Positions 14,268 to 21,772 of a DNA stretch of 21,772 nucleotides are shown here, piece after piece. The DNA is from QHWK01 sp035315685 (GTDB taxonomy: Bacteria > Acidobacteriota > Vicinamibacteria > Vicinamibacterales > CAVVIG01), in assembly GCA_035315685.1 (NCBI GenBank), contig DATFXR010000015.1, positions 1 to 21,772 on the forward strand. The letters run 5' to 3'. The notes under the pieces are model-generated. The model was not told the DNA's origin, did not search any database, and was given only the letters and a program-made list of their open reading frames with translations. Both the position numbers and the translations under genes were made by a program. Positions within the stretch are counted from its first letter, which is position 1, and the number at the start of each line of letters is the position of its first letter.

Positions 14268-14707
14268 GGCAGCCAGACTCCGACGCACCTGCATCGGCGG
14301 CATTCGGAGCCGCCACAAAGGCACGAAGACACGAAGCAATCCTTTCGCGACGAGCATTTTGTGCGCCGGCGCGATTGGCGTCTGTGGGCCGCCATGAAGA
14401 CACGAAATGCACGAAGAGTCTCTCTCACGGGGAGCAAACGTGTCTCTCCGCTCTCCGCGTGCTCCGCGGTTCCCGATTGCGCAACCATCGCAGCGCGCCG
14501 CGCCAATCACGAAAACGAAATCGGGCAGCACGAAAGCAACGAAAGCGGCACGAGAATCACGAAACGGAAATGGCTGCGCGCGTGCTCGTCCGCCGCGCGA
14601 ACGATCGTGCGCAACTTCTTTCAACCGGCTGCACGCTGGTGCGCGCGATCGCTCGTGCGCCGCACTGCAGGGATGAGCAGCTGAGGCCGACACATGGAGC
14701 ACGGTCC
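14268..14707. repeat. Gene-free gap with repeated CACGAA-type motifs
   Basis: This 440-bp gap has no supported gene. It is rich in units such as CACAAAGGCACGAAGACACGAAG (about 14315-14337), GAAGACACGAAATGCACGAAG (about 14395-14416) and ATCACGAAAACGAAATC to ATCACGAAACGG (about 14506-14570). These resemble a dispersed intergenic repeat known from many uncultured soil bacteria. The kinase frame is open through this gap, but the peptide is low-complexity and Arg/Ser-rich. Confidence 0.5.
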
Positions 14708-16804
14708 ATGCTCTGGCTGCTGCTCGGCATCCTCTACTCGTTCGCCTACGTGACCCTCGGATGGTTGCTGCGCGACCAGCCAACCGTGCTCGGGTGGTTC
14801 CGTGCCGGGGCGCTGCTCGTCCCGCCGATGGCCGGCACGATCGTAATCGTCCGGCGGCGGCAATCGTGGAGCGGCTGCCAGTGGCTGTTCTGGGCGACGA
14901 TTGCGCTCGGCCTCGCGATGTCGGCCATCGGCCTCACCGGCTGGGCGGCCGACGAACTGGTGTTCGAGCGCGACCGCTGGCTGGCGTGGCCGGCGGTATT
15001 CGCGCTGTTCGGCGCCGTTGCCCCGCTGTTCGCCCTGCTCGCACAGCCGCATCGCGGCGCGCGCGAGCCACTCGCCGCGACCACTGCCATCGACATCGCC
15101 GGCCTGGTCGTCGTCACCGGCTTTCTCTACTCGTTCTTCGTCACTGTGCCAGACGCCGGCAACGCCGGCGCGATGTCGTCCCAGCTGAAGCTCGTCTCGG
15201 AACTGCAGCAACTGGTCGTGGTGGTCGCGATGTTCGCGGCGACGATCGTCGCACGGCGCACGGCCTGGCACAGTGCGTATCGACGACTCGCGCTCGGCGC
15301 GCTGGTCTCGTTCGCGACGCTGACGATGAGCAACATCGAGATCGTCGAGGGTTTCTACCGCAGCGGCTTCGTCTACGACTTCACCTGGATCCTGCCGTTC
15401 GCCTTTTTCCCCTGGGCGGCGGCATCGGCGCCAGCCAGCGAGCCGGTCGATTCGATCGCCGCCGAAGACGAGGAACTCGCGCGTCCGCGTCCGTGGGTGA
15501 TTTTCACCGCCGTCGCGCTGCTGCCGTTCCTCGACTTCGGCCTGCGGCACGTGATGCCGGATGAAGCATCCCGGAGCTTCCGCGATCTCTCCACCGCGGT
15601 CACGCTGATCTCGGTGCTGCCGCTGCTGGTCGCGCGGATTGCCGCCGAGCGCGCGGAACTGCAGCAGGCAAGCAGCACCACGAAGCTGCTCGCGGAGGTG
15701 CTCGAGCAGGCGCGCGACCTGATTCTGGTGCTGACGCCGGATGGCCGCTGCCGTCACGCCAATGCCGCGTTCTGCCGTGCTGTCGGCCGCTCGCGTGAAG
15801 AGCTCGGATCGATGAACGCGCGCGAGCTGCTGGCGCACGAGACGCTGACCGCCCGCGACATCCAGGCCACGGCGCGCGACGGCGGCGCGTGGCATGGGAT
15901 GGTGATGCGCACGCGGAAGGACGGGACGACCTTCCCGGTGACGGCATCGATTGCGCCGGTGATCGGTCCGGACGGCAGGGCGACGCACATCGTCTCGGTG
16001 GAGCAGGACATCTCCGAAGAGCGGCGACTGAAGGAGCAGTTGATTCACAGCGAGCGGCTCTCGGCCGTCGGGCAGCTCGTCGCCGGCGTCGCGCACGAGA
16101 TCAACAACCCGCTGCAGGCGGTGATGGGATTCACCGAACTGCTGATCGACAAGGAGCGGCGCCCCGAGGTCCGCGAGGATCTGTTGCAGATTCGCACTGA
16201 CGCCGGCCGCGCGGCGAAGATTGTCCACAACCTGCTGCTGTTCGCGCGGCGCGAGACGCTCGAGCGATCCGTCGCCGACCTGAACGAGATCGTCAGATCG
16301 ACCGTGGCGCTCCGCGCCTTCGACTACCGCACGCGACAGCTCGCGCTCCAGCAGGAGCTGTCCTCGGAGGTACCGCTGATCGTCGCGAATCGCGCGCAGA
16401 TTCAACAGGTGCTGGTCAATCTGTTGTTGAACGCGGAACAGGCGGTCCGCGCGTCCAATCAGCCGGGTACGGTAACGGTCTGCACCGGACGCCTGAATGG
16501 CGCCGCATTCGTCGACATTGCCGACAGTGGCCCGGGCGTCCCGGCTGGCACCGCAGGCAAGGTGTTCGAACCCTTCTTCACGACCAAACCGGTGGGGGAG
16601 GGCACCGGCCTCGGACTGTCCGTCAGCCTGGGGATTGCGGAAGCGCATGGCGGATCGCTGCAGCTCGTGCCCTCCGCCCGCGGCGCCTGCTTCCGTCTTA
16701 CGTTACCTGCCGCGGCACTGCCGCGTGGACGTCGGGGCGCTCTCAGTGGGGGCCAGGGGCTAGGGCTGGGGGCTCGGGCTCGCTGTTCAGAGACGTCCGG
16801 CTGA
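14708..16804 (+). CDS. Membrane-bound PAS sensor histidine kinase
   Basis: This 698-residue protein has seven to nine hydrophobic spans in residues 1-310, a PAS domain (about 326-436), and a kinase core. The H-box is VAHEINNPLQ (phospho-acceptor H463). The ATPase part has the N-box LLLNAEQA (N575), G1 DSGPG (606-610), F-box FEPFFTTK (620-627) and G2 GTGLGLS (632-638). It would sense a signal through its membrane or PAS part and phosphorylate an unlinked response regulator; none is nearby, so it is an orphan. I chose the ATG at 14708 because GGAG lies 8-9 nt upstream and hydrophobic sequence begins there. The last ~28 residues after LTLPAAA are not family-like: they read through repeat DNA and stop at TGA inside a REP palindrome. 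Confidence 0.9.
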   Translation: MLWLLLGILYSFAYVTLGWLLRDQPTVLGWFRAGALLVPPMAGTIVIVRRRQSWSGCQWLFWATIALGLAMSAIGLTGWAADELVFERDRWLAWPAVFALFGAVAPLFALLAQPHRGAREPLAATTAIDIAGLVVVTGFLYSFFVTVPDAGNAGAMSSQLKLVSELQQLVVVVAMFAATIVARRTAWHSAYRRLALGALVSFATLTMSNIEIVEGFYRSGFVYDFTWILPFAFFPWAAASAPASEPVDSIAAEDEELARPRPWVIFTAVALLPFLDFGLRHVMPDEASRSFRDLSTAVTLISVLPLLVARIAAERAELQQASSTTKLLAEVLEQARDLILVLTPDGRCRHANAAFCRAVGRSREELGSMNARELLAHETLTARDIQATARDGGAWHGMVMRTRKDGTTFPVTASIAPVIGPDGRATHIVSVEQDISEERRLKEQLIHSERLSAVGQLVAGVAHEINNPLQAVMGFTELLIDKERRPEVREDLLQIRTDAGRAAKIVHNLLLFARRETLERSVADLNEIVRSTVALRAFDYRTRQLALQQELSSEVPLIVANRAQIQQVLVNLLLNAEQAVRASNQPGTVTVCTGRLNGAAFVDIADSGPGVPAGTAGKVFEPFFTTKPVGEGTGLGLSVSLGIAEAHGGSLQLVPSARGACFRLTLPAAALPRGRRGALSGGQGLGLGARARCSETSG

Positions 16805-16813
16805 AGCCGGACA
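16796..16813 (+). repeat. Single REP-like palindrome overlapping the kinase stop
   Basis: GTCCGGCTGAAGCCGGAC is the same palindrome as in the array at 12716-12811, with TGAA in place of TAAA in the loop, followed by ACTACG as in the 12790 unit. The TGA is the in-frame stop codon of the histidine kinase. Confidence 0.85.
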
Positions 16814-16874
16814 CTACGAAATAAAACGACAAGTCTCAAAAGCGGACTACGTGCGAAGGACGACGAGCTCGGCC

Positions 16875-16904
16875 GGGGCTAGCGGTTTGTGTGCAGCTAG
16901 CCCC
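16875..16904. terminator. Hairpin between convergent genes
   Basis: Arms GGGGCTAGC (16875-16883) and GCTAGCCCC (16896-16904) pair perfectly over 9 bp with a 12-nt loop. It lies between the end of the plus-strand kinase and the minus-strand DUF4175 gene. Neither side has a T tract, so if it ends transcription it is not a classical intrinsic terminator. Confidence 0.45.
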
Positions 16905-16917
16905 AGGCCCGTCACGT

Positions 16918-19900
16918 TCACCGCTGCGGCTGCTGCGGCGGCGGCGTCGAAGCGCCCGGACTGGACTTCTTCGCGAGCGAGCGGTAGTACTCCTCGATCG
17001 CCTGCCTGAATCCTTCCGGCACCTGATCTGATCCTGACAGCGATAGCGAGTCGTTGCCGTTCTCCGCCTTCCGCCGCAGCGAGAACTCGAACTTCTTCAT
17101 CTTGTCGATTGCGGCGGCCTGCAGCTTCTCGAGGCCCTGCGGATCTGCGTAGACGCGATCGAAATCGAACTGCCGCAGGTCCTTCAGGATCTCGTCGAGG
17201 TCGCGGGGGTTCATCCCCGCCTGCTGAAGCTGACGGCGGAGCGCCTCCGCGTCGTTGGCCCACTCGCGCCACTGATTGCGGAACTGGCGGATGTCATCAG
17301 GATTCCAGCGCCAGCCGTACCAGCCGCCGCCGTAGCCGCCCCAGTTGCGCGCATCGCCGCCCCAGGCGCCGTCGCGTGTCGGCGATCCGGCGTTGGCGCC
17401 ATTGTTCGCAGCGCCGCCGCCCTGCTGTCCGGCCTGCGCCTGCTGGCCACTCTGACCTTGCTGGCCGTTCTGACCCTGCTGACCGTTCTGGCCCTGCTGG
17501 CCGTTCTGGTTCTGCTGGCCGCGCTGATTCTGACCGTTCTGCGCCTGCTGCCCGTTCTTGCCCTGCTGCGCGCGGTCGCGCATCCGCTGATCGAGCGACT
17601 CCATGCCGCGCACGAGATCACGCGTCTTGTCGGCGGCGCGCGCCAGCGAGTCCTGCTTCGACTGCTTGCCGACTGCCGCCGCAGCCTCTTCCACCTTCTT
17701 CTGGAGGGCGTCGAGGTTGGCGCCGATGTCGTCTTCCATCCCGCGCGCATACTGCTGCTGCGATCCGCCGCCCTGCTGGATCACGCGCTGCGTATAGCGG
17801 ATCTTCTCGCGAATGCGCTTATCGCGAATGCTGCCAGCCGCCTCGTCGAGCTTGCGCGAGGCGTCCTTCTCGTTCGCGCGCATCTGGTTCGCCAGCTTCT
17901 CGAGCTGCGACTGCAGGTCGGCGACTTTCGCGTCCATCGCCTCCTTGCGCTCGCCGAGCGCCTTCGACTTCGCGTCGCGGCCGGGGCCAGGCTGCGCCTG
18001 ATCGAGGGTGTTGACGTCGGACGACACTTCCTTCTGCTCGTTCGCGAGATCCTGAGCTTGTCGCTGAACCTGCTGCAAATCGCGATCGTTCCTGCCGCCC
18101 TGACTGCGCTCCAGCCGCTGTTGCGCTTCACGGAGCCGGTCGAGCGCCTGGTTCGCCTGCGCGCCGCCATCCTTCGATCCGTTCGCGGCTGCCTGACGCA
18201 TCGCATTCGCTGCATCCTGAAGCTTCTGCATCGCGTCGTTCAGCTGCTGGCGCTGCTGCTCGTTGCGCGTGAGCTGCTGCAGCTGCCGCCTCATCTGCTC
18301 GACCTGCTCGGCGAGCTGGCGCTGCGCATCGGTCGAGTTGCCCGATCCGCTCTGGCCCGCCTGCGCCATCCGGCGCTGCCGCTCCATCTCCTGTTGCTGC
18401 CGGCGGGCGAGCTCCTTGAGCTTCTCGACGAGCTGATCGATCTGCTGATCGCTCTGCTGTTGCTCGGCGCGCTGCTGCATCTCGTACTGGTTCGCCAGCT
18501 TGTCGAGCTCGAGCTCGAAGAGATCGGCGAGATCTTCGGCGAGCGCATTGTTGCCACCGCCACCGCCGCCGCCGCCCTGCTGCTGCGCCACCTGCAGCTC
18601 GTACTGCTGCTCGGCTTCCTGCAGCAGCTTCAGCGCACGCTGCTCGGGCGAGAGTGCGCTGTCGGCCTTCAGGCCTTTGAGCTCCGCTTCCGCAGCCTTC
18701 ATCTCGTCGGCCGCCTTCGGCAGGACCTCGGCGAGCGTGTTGAACGACGGATCGACCGAGCCGAGCCGCGACTTCAGCTTGGTGACCAGCTCTTCGACCT
18801 GTTCGCGCAGCTTCGCCTGGGCAAGATTCAGAAAGACGACGTTCTCGCGGTACTTGTCCGGCTTGGTCTTCGCCTTGTCGCGGACGATGTTGAACGTCGC
18901 AGCGACGATCTCCCGCTGCTGTTGCGACAGCTGGCCGACCTGCTGCCCGCCGCCGCCGCCCCCGCCGCCCATCGCCTGCGATTGCGCAGGCTTGTAGTCC
19001 TTCTTGAACGGCCGGATCTGTACGAAGTAGATGTCGCTCGTCGTCGTCTTGGAGCCCGAAACGGTGTCGGTGTCCGACGCTTTTGCGTAGTACGAGACGA
19101 AGTCGCCAGGCTTCAGCCCGAGCTCCTCGAGGTAGATGGTATGGCCGGCACTCACTTCCTGGAGCGGCCTCGAGCCGCCGAACAGGTTGATCGTCTTCGG
19201 CGTCGAGCCGTTCACCGAGTAGAACAGCTGCAGCGACTTCACGCCGTAGTCGTCGTCCGCGCGTGCCTCGAGGAAAAGCTCTTCGACCGGGCTCGCCTGC
19301 GAGTCGCGGCCCGGCTTCGTGAAGTGGACCGCCGGCGGCTGATCGTCGATCACGTCGATGGTGTATTGCGGCGACGCGTCGACCTTCTCGCCGTGCGGAC
19401 CGGTGAGCTCGATGCGATAGAAGCCCTGTTTCGCGATCGTGAAGCTGCCGGTGAGAGTGCCGTCCGCCTGACGCGTGAGCGGCATCGCCGGGCCGTCGCT
19501 CAGGAGAATCTTTCCATCCGGCGTCGCCATCGTCGGCGTGACGTGGAGCACGACTTCGGTCCCGCGGATCGCCGCGACGTCGCCGCCGTCGGCCTTGCGT
19601 GGCTCGAGCCCGGTGTAGGCGGGGAAGCGATACTCCATCTCGAGCTGCTGGACGGTCGGGAGATCGACGACCGCGAGCGAGAACTTCTCGGAGCGGACGC
19701 CGTTCGACTCGACGTAGTACTCCGTCTGCTTTTCGAGATGGAAGAGCATGCCCTCGAACTGGCCGGGATCCTTGACGGGAATCAGCGGGACGCGCTCGAA
19801 CGCGGCGTTGGGGGCGTTGCGCATCATCACGGCCACGTCGCTGGAGGAAAACCCCAGGAGCCGCGCACGGATCGCCTGATCAGCGCCACGCGGGACCTTC

Positions 19901-20499
19901 GCGTTGCCGGGCTGCACGTCGATCTTGTACGGCGTGGACGCTTCGGCGCTGCGCGAGATGATGAGCAGCGCGGACAGGCCGTGGCGCAGATACGCGGGCC
20001 CGAAGGTGATGAGCAGTGCGACCGCAGCCGCGATCGCGGCGAGCGCTCCGGCGTGCCGCTGCAGCGCCGATCGTTCGACGCTGCGGTTCTCCTCGAGCGC
20101 GTTGCACCGGTCGATCGCCTGCTCGACGAGCTTCTCGACGAGGCGCGGCGAGTGCGCCGGCGATCCCGCCGTGGCTTCGACGGCGCTGATGATCGCCGCC
20201 TCCAGCGTCGGATCGCGCTCCTCCAGGTACATCGCGACCTGAGCGTCCGTCACGCGGCGGCGCAGCGGCCACACCAGGCCGTAGAGCAGCAGTCCGACGA
20301 ATACGATGACGGTGACGATGCGAAAGCCGATGATGGCCGGCGCGCTGAAGCGCAGCGACTCCAGTCCCGACGCAAAAAGCAGCAGCGCGAGGACCGTGCC
20401 CGCGACCACCACGACCGCACCGCGCAGCGCGAGCTTCAGGCGCCAGCGATTACGCACCCGGCGAATGACATCGAGAAGCTCGCTGCTGCGGTGATCCAT
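16918..20499 (-). CDS. DUF4175-family large membrane protein
   Basis: This 1193-residue protein resembles the DUF4175 proteins found beside MoxR/BatA-type genes. Membrane helices lie at about 22-46, 55-78 and 150-182. The following region (about 190-500) has strand-rich, Ig-like segments (QLEMEYRFPAYTG, YTIDVIDDQPPAVHF, EARADDDYGVKSLQLFYSVN) and is probably outside the membrane. From about 510 to 980 it is a long Gln/Glu/Lys-rich coiled coil broken by Gly8 runs (511-518, 642-649). A low-complexity NGQQGQ repeat (about 981-1025) and a Trp/Gly-rich linker (1044-1065) precede a conserved helical C-terminus (about 1066-1178). Function is unknown; a role in the envelope with BatA-like proteins is inferred. 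The ATG at 20499 has GGAG about 7 nt upstream. Confidence 0.85.
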   Translation of the reverse strand: MDHRSSELLDVIRRVRNRWRLKLALRGAVVVVAGTVLALLLFASGLESLRFSAPAIIGFRIVTVIVFVGLLLYGLVWPLRRRVTDAQVAMYLEERDPTLEAAIISAVEATAGSPAHSPRLVEKLVEQAIDRCNALEENRSVERSALQRHAGALAAIAAAVALLITFGPAYLRHGLSALLIISRSAEASTPYKIDVQPGNAKVPRGADQAIRARLLGFSSSDVAVMMRNAPNAAFERVPLIPVKDPGQFEGMLFHLEKQTEYYVESNGVRSEKFSLAVVDLPTVQQLEMEYRFPAYTGLEPRKADGGDVAAIRGTEVVLHVTPTMATPDGKILLSDGPAMPLTRQADGTLTGSFTIAKQGFYRIELTGPHGEKVDASPQYTIDVIDDQPPAVHFTKPGRDSQASPVEELFLEARADDDYGVKSLQLFYSVNGSTPKTINLFGGSRPLQEVSAGHTIYLEELGLKPGDFVSYYAKASDTDTVSGSKTTTSDIYFVQIRPFKKDYKPAQSQAMGGGGGGGGQQVGQLSQQQREIVAATFNIVRDKAKTKPDKYRENVVFLNLAQAKLREQVEELVTKLKSRLGSVDPSFNTLAEVLPKAADEMKAAEAELKGLKADSALSPEQRALKLLQEAEQQYELQVAQQQGGGGGGGGNNALAEDLADLFELELDKLANQYEMQQRAEQQQSDQQIDQLVEKLKELARRQQQEMERQRRMAQAGQSGSGNSTDAQRQLAEQVEQMRRQLQQLTRNEQQRQQLNDAMQKLQDAANAMRQAAANGSKDGGAQANQALDRLREAQQRLERSQGGRNDRDLQQVQRQAQDLANEQKEVSSDVNTLDQAQPGPGRDAKSKALGERKEAMDAKVADLQSQLEKLANQMRANEKDASRKLDEAAGSIRDKRIREKIRYTQRVIQQGGGSQQQYARGMEDDIGANLDALQKKVEEAAAAVGKQSKQDSLARAADKTRDLVRGMESLDQRMRDRAQQGKNGQQAQNGQNQRGQQNQNGQQGQNGQQGQNGQQGQSGQQAQAGQQGGGAANNGANAGSPTRDGAWGGDARNWGGYGGGWYGWRWNPDDIRQFRNQWREWANDAEALRRQLQQAGMNPRDLDEILKDLRQFDFDRVYADPQGLEKLQAAAIDKMKKFEFSLRRKAENGNDSLSLSGSDQVPEGFRQAIEEYYRSLAKKSSPGASTPPPQQPQR
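17425..17562 (-). repeat. 18-bp coding repeat (NGQQGQ) in the DUF4175 gene
   Basis: On the minus strand the coding sequence repeats a unit encoding Asn-Gly-Gln-Gln-Gly-Gln, with variants NGQNQR, NGQQAQ and SGQQAQ. The DNA period is 18 bp. Such in-frame repeats change copy number easily without breaking the frame and give a flexible linker. Confidence 0.75.
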
Positions 20500-20608
20500 G
20501 GGTCAGCTCCTGACGCTCGGCTGCAGCCCGAGGCGGGGTCGCTCGGCTAAAGCCTTCGCGCTACGACACTAAGGTTACGCTCGCCCGCAGTCTTCGCGCC
20601 ACGACTAT
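20500..20608. repeat. REP-like repeats between the BatA-like and DUF4175 genes
   Basis: The gap contains CTGACGCTCGGCTGCAGCCC (about 20511), CTCGGCTAAAGCCTTCGCGCTACGA (about 20541-20565) and a partial CTTCGCGCCACGA (about 20592). They match the style of the repeats at 10628-10850. The 109-bp gap may separate or attenuate transcription inside an operon. Confidence 0.55.
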
Positions 20609-21772
20609 CTACAGGAATTTCTCCTTGCGGGAGAGGTGATTGGCGATCGCGGTCTCGACCGCGAGCAGCCCGACGCCAGTCAGCAGCAGATACCACCAGA
20701 GGCTCTGGCGCTTCTCCGCTTCTTCGCGCGTCATTTCCTGTGCCTGCTCGGGTTGGACGTCAACCGGTGACGCGTGGCCGGTCACGGCGGCGACCAGCTC
20801 ACGCGGGTCCATTGGACTCAAATCGGACTCGGCCGGATCGAGGTTCACGGCGATGGCCTCCGGCCGCCCGGTTGTGGCTGCTGCGCTCCGGATCTCGTAA
20901 ATGCCCTGCTCGGTCAGCTCGAGCAGGCCCTCGTTGCCCTCGCCCATGCTCGACTGCGAGATGCGCTCACCGGATGGCGTCACGATGATCCGATCGGTGC
21001 GCGCTTTCGCACGCTGTGTGAGATCGAGCACCTGCCCGACCGTGAACCACGACGCCGGCTGCTCGTACTGCGCGAGGTAGCGGACGAGCTGATGGACGAG
21101 CGGCAGGAAGACCGGTTTGACGCCGATATCGGTCCACGAATCGTCGAGCGTCGACGTCCAGATGATCACGCGCCCGGCCCCGATCTTCTTTTCCGCCGCC
21201 GCGACCGCGCCATCGTCGAAGCGCGCGACCACTCGATCGGTGGGCGTCGTCTGCAGCGACCGGTAGCGGAAGACGTGAGCGGCCGAGAAGTCGCCGCTGC
21301 GCGGCGCCTTGAACACCTCGAAGACCGGATGGCTGTAATCGAGATAGCCGAGCGAGCCGCTGCGGCCCTCCATGCGATCGACAATTCCGCCGAGACGTCC
21401 GGGCAGGAGATCGAGCTCGCTCGGCGACCAGCTCGTGTTGTCGCCGGCGATCACGAGCACTCCGCCGCCGCGCTCGACGAACCGTTTCAGGTTGCTGCCG
21501 CCGCCTGCGGGCGGGAACGTCGTGTTGTTCAGAACGACGACCGACCGCTTGTCGAACATCGCGGGCGTCATCCGCGCGGCACTGATCGTGTCCACCTGGA
21601 AGAGCGGCGTGGTGCCGATCGCGAGGGCCTTCCCCAGGAAAAGGCTCGAGCTCGCGCGATCGCCGTTGTCGACGACGACGAGGGAGACCGGTGCGCTCGG
21701 CGTGAGCACGAAGTTGAACGTGTTGTCGGCGGGCAGCGGGTCAGCGCCGGCGCGCACGGAGCCGCGAACGTT
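20609..21772 (-). CDS. BatA-like membrane protein, C-terminal part (cut by the window edge)
   Basis: The open frame continues to the last base, so the N-terminus lies outside the window; 387 residues are visible. They begin NVRGSVRAGADPLPADNTF, matching the place where BatA-like proteins (N-terminal double transmembrane, then a von Willebrand-like domain) end that domain. A glutamine-amidotransferase-like fold follows (VVLNNTTFPPAGGG, FVERGGGVLVIAGDNT), then beta-rich segments (GAGRVIIWTSTLDDSW) and one C-terminal helix (about WWYLLLTGVGLLAVETAIA) with the cytosolic tail SRKEKFL. It lies upstream of the DUF4175 gene in the same direction with a 109-bp gap, so they probably share an operon. 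Function is inferred only from the association of such genes with MoxR ATPases. Confidence 0.8.
   Translation of the reverse strand, partial: NVRGSVRAGADPLPADNTFNFVLTPSAPVSLVVVDNGDRASSSLFLGKALAIGTTPLFQVDTISAARMTPAMFDKRSVVVLNNTTFPPAGGGSNLKRFVERGGGVLVIAGDNTSWSPSELDLLPGRLGGIVDRMEGRSGSLGYLDYSHPVFEVFKAPRSGDFSAAHVFRYRSLQTTPTDRVVARFDDGAVAAAEKKIGAGRVIIWTSTLDDSWTDIGVKPVFLPLVHQLVRYLAQYEQPASWFTVGQVLDLTQRAKARTDRIIVTPSGERISQSSMGEGNEGLLELTEQGIYEIRSAAATTGRPEAIAVNLDPAESDLSPMDPRELVAAVTGHASPVDVQPEQAQEMTREEAEKRQSLWWYLLLTGVGLLAVETAIANHLSRKEKFL

Noticed and set aside
13047..14783. A 578-residue frame antisense to the FAD oxidoreductase
   Set aside because: It is Arg-rich without a domain, and runs through the repeat-filled gap downstream of the oxidoreductase. 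It is a shadow of the real gene.
14621..16648. A 675-residue frame antisense to the histidine kinase
   Set aside because: It has Arg/Gln-rich composition and no motifs. The plus strand carries every kinase box in order.
17458..20550. A 1030-residue open frame on the plus strand opposite the DUF4175 gene
   Set aside because: It is Leu/Arg-rich with no domain, and mirrors the Gln/Glu-rich coding strand in GC-rich DNA. The minus-strand product has clear domains and a good ribosome binding site.

Overview
The window is GC-rich, with G/C-biased third positions in the real genes. Three chromosomal families (a DUF4175 giant protein next to a BatA-like membrane protein, a lipase-maturation-factor-like protein, and short REP-type palindromes between genes) resemble what is common in uncultured Acidobacteriota, perhaps Vicinamibacteria. 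That placement is an inference from gene content, not a phylogeny. The odd length, and the fact that both edges cut a feature (an IS end on the left, a BatA-like gene on the right), suggest a whole metagenomic contig.

Positions 1-10.6 kb form a mobile-element patchwork with no clear host gene except a tRNA. From the left: 82 bp that look like the right end of an IS110-family element; a first IS21-family element (istA intact, istB broken by a deletion) on the minus strand, with three 33-bp-phased repeats at its left end; about 0.9 kb with no recognisable gene; tRNA-Ser(GGA); a tyrosine integrase and an AlpA/Xis-like protein, overlapping by ATGA; the C-terminal remnant of a phage small terminase; a T-arm-like sequence; a truncated, frameshifted methyltransferase; a second, unrelated IS21-family element with seven 22-23-bp-phased repeats at its left end; an IS110-family element; and a fragment of a third IstA-type transposase. 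The same 82-bp sequence lies at 1-82 and, inverted, at 8952-9033. In both places it directly abuts a hairpin downstream of istB and starts with CT. The best reading is that two copies of one IS110 element sit beside hairpins at the ends of two different IS21 elements, which also explains why neither IS21 right end is visible.

Positions 10.6-21.8 kb are ordinary chromosome. They hold a lipase-maturation-factor-like membrane protein (minus), a phytoene-desaturase-like FAD oxidoreductase (plus), a membrane-bound PAS sensor histidine kinase (plus), then convergently a 1193-residue DUF4175 protein and, upstream of it, the C-terminal part of a BatA-like membrane protein (both minus). The last pair looks like the end of a MoxR/DUF58/BatA-type operon whose other genes would lie past the right edge. 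Gaps here carry REP-like palindromes. One tandem array sits just in front of the oxidoreductase start, and a single copy supplies the stop codon of the histidine kinase.

No wholly new system is evident. The most testable point is the IS110 element: two copies define its boundary and likely CT core, and its 3' non-coding end is a candidate bridge-RNA locus.
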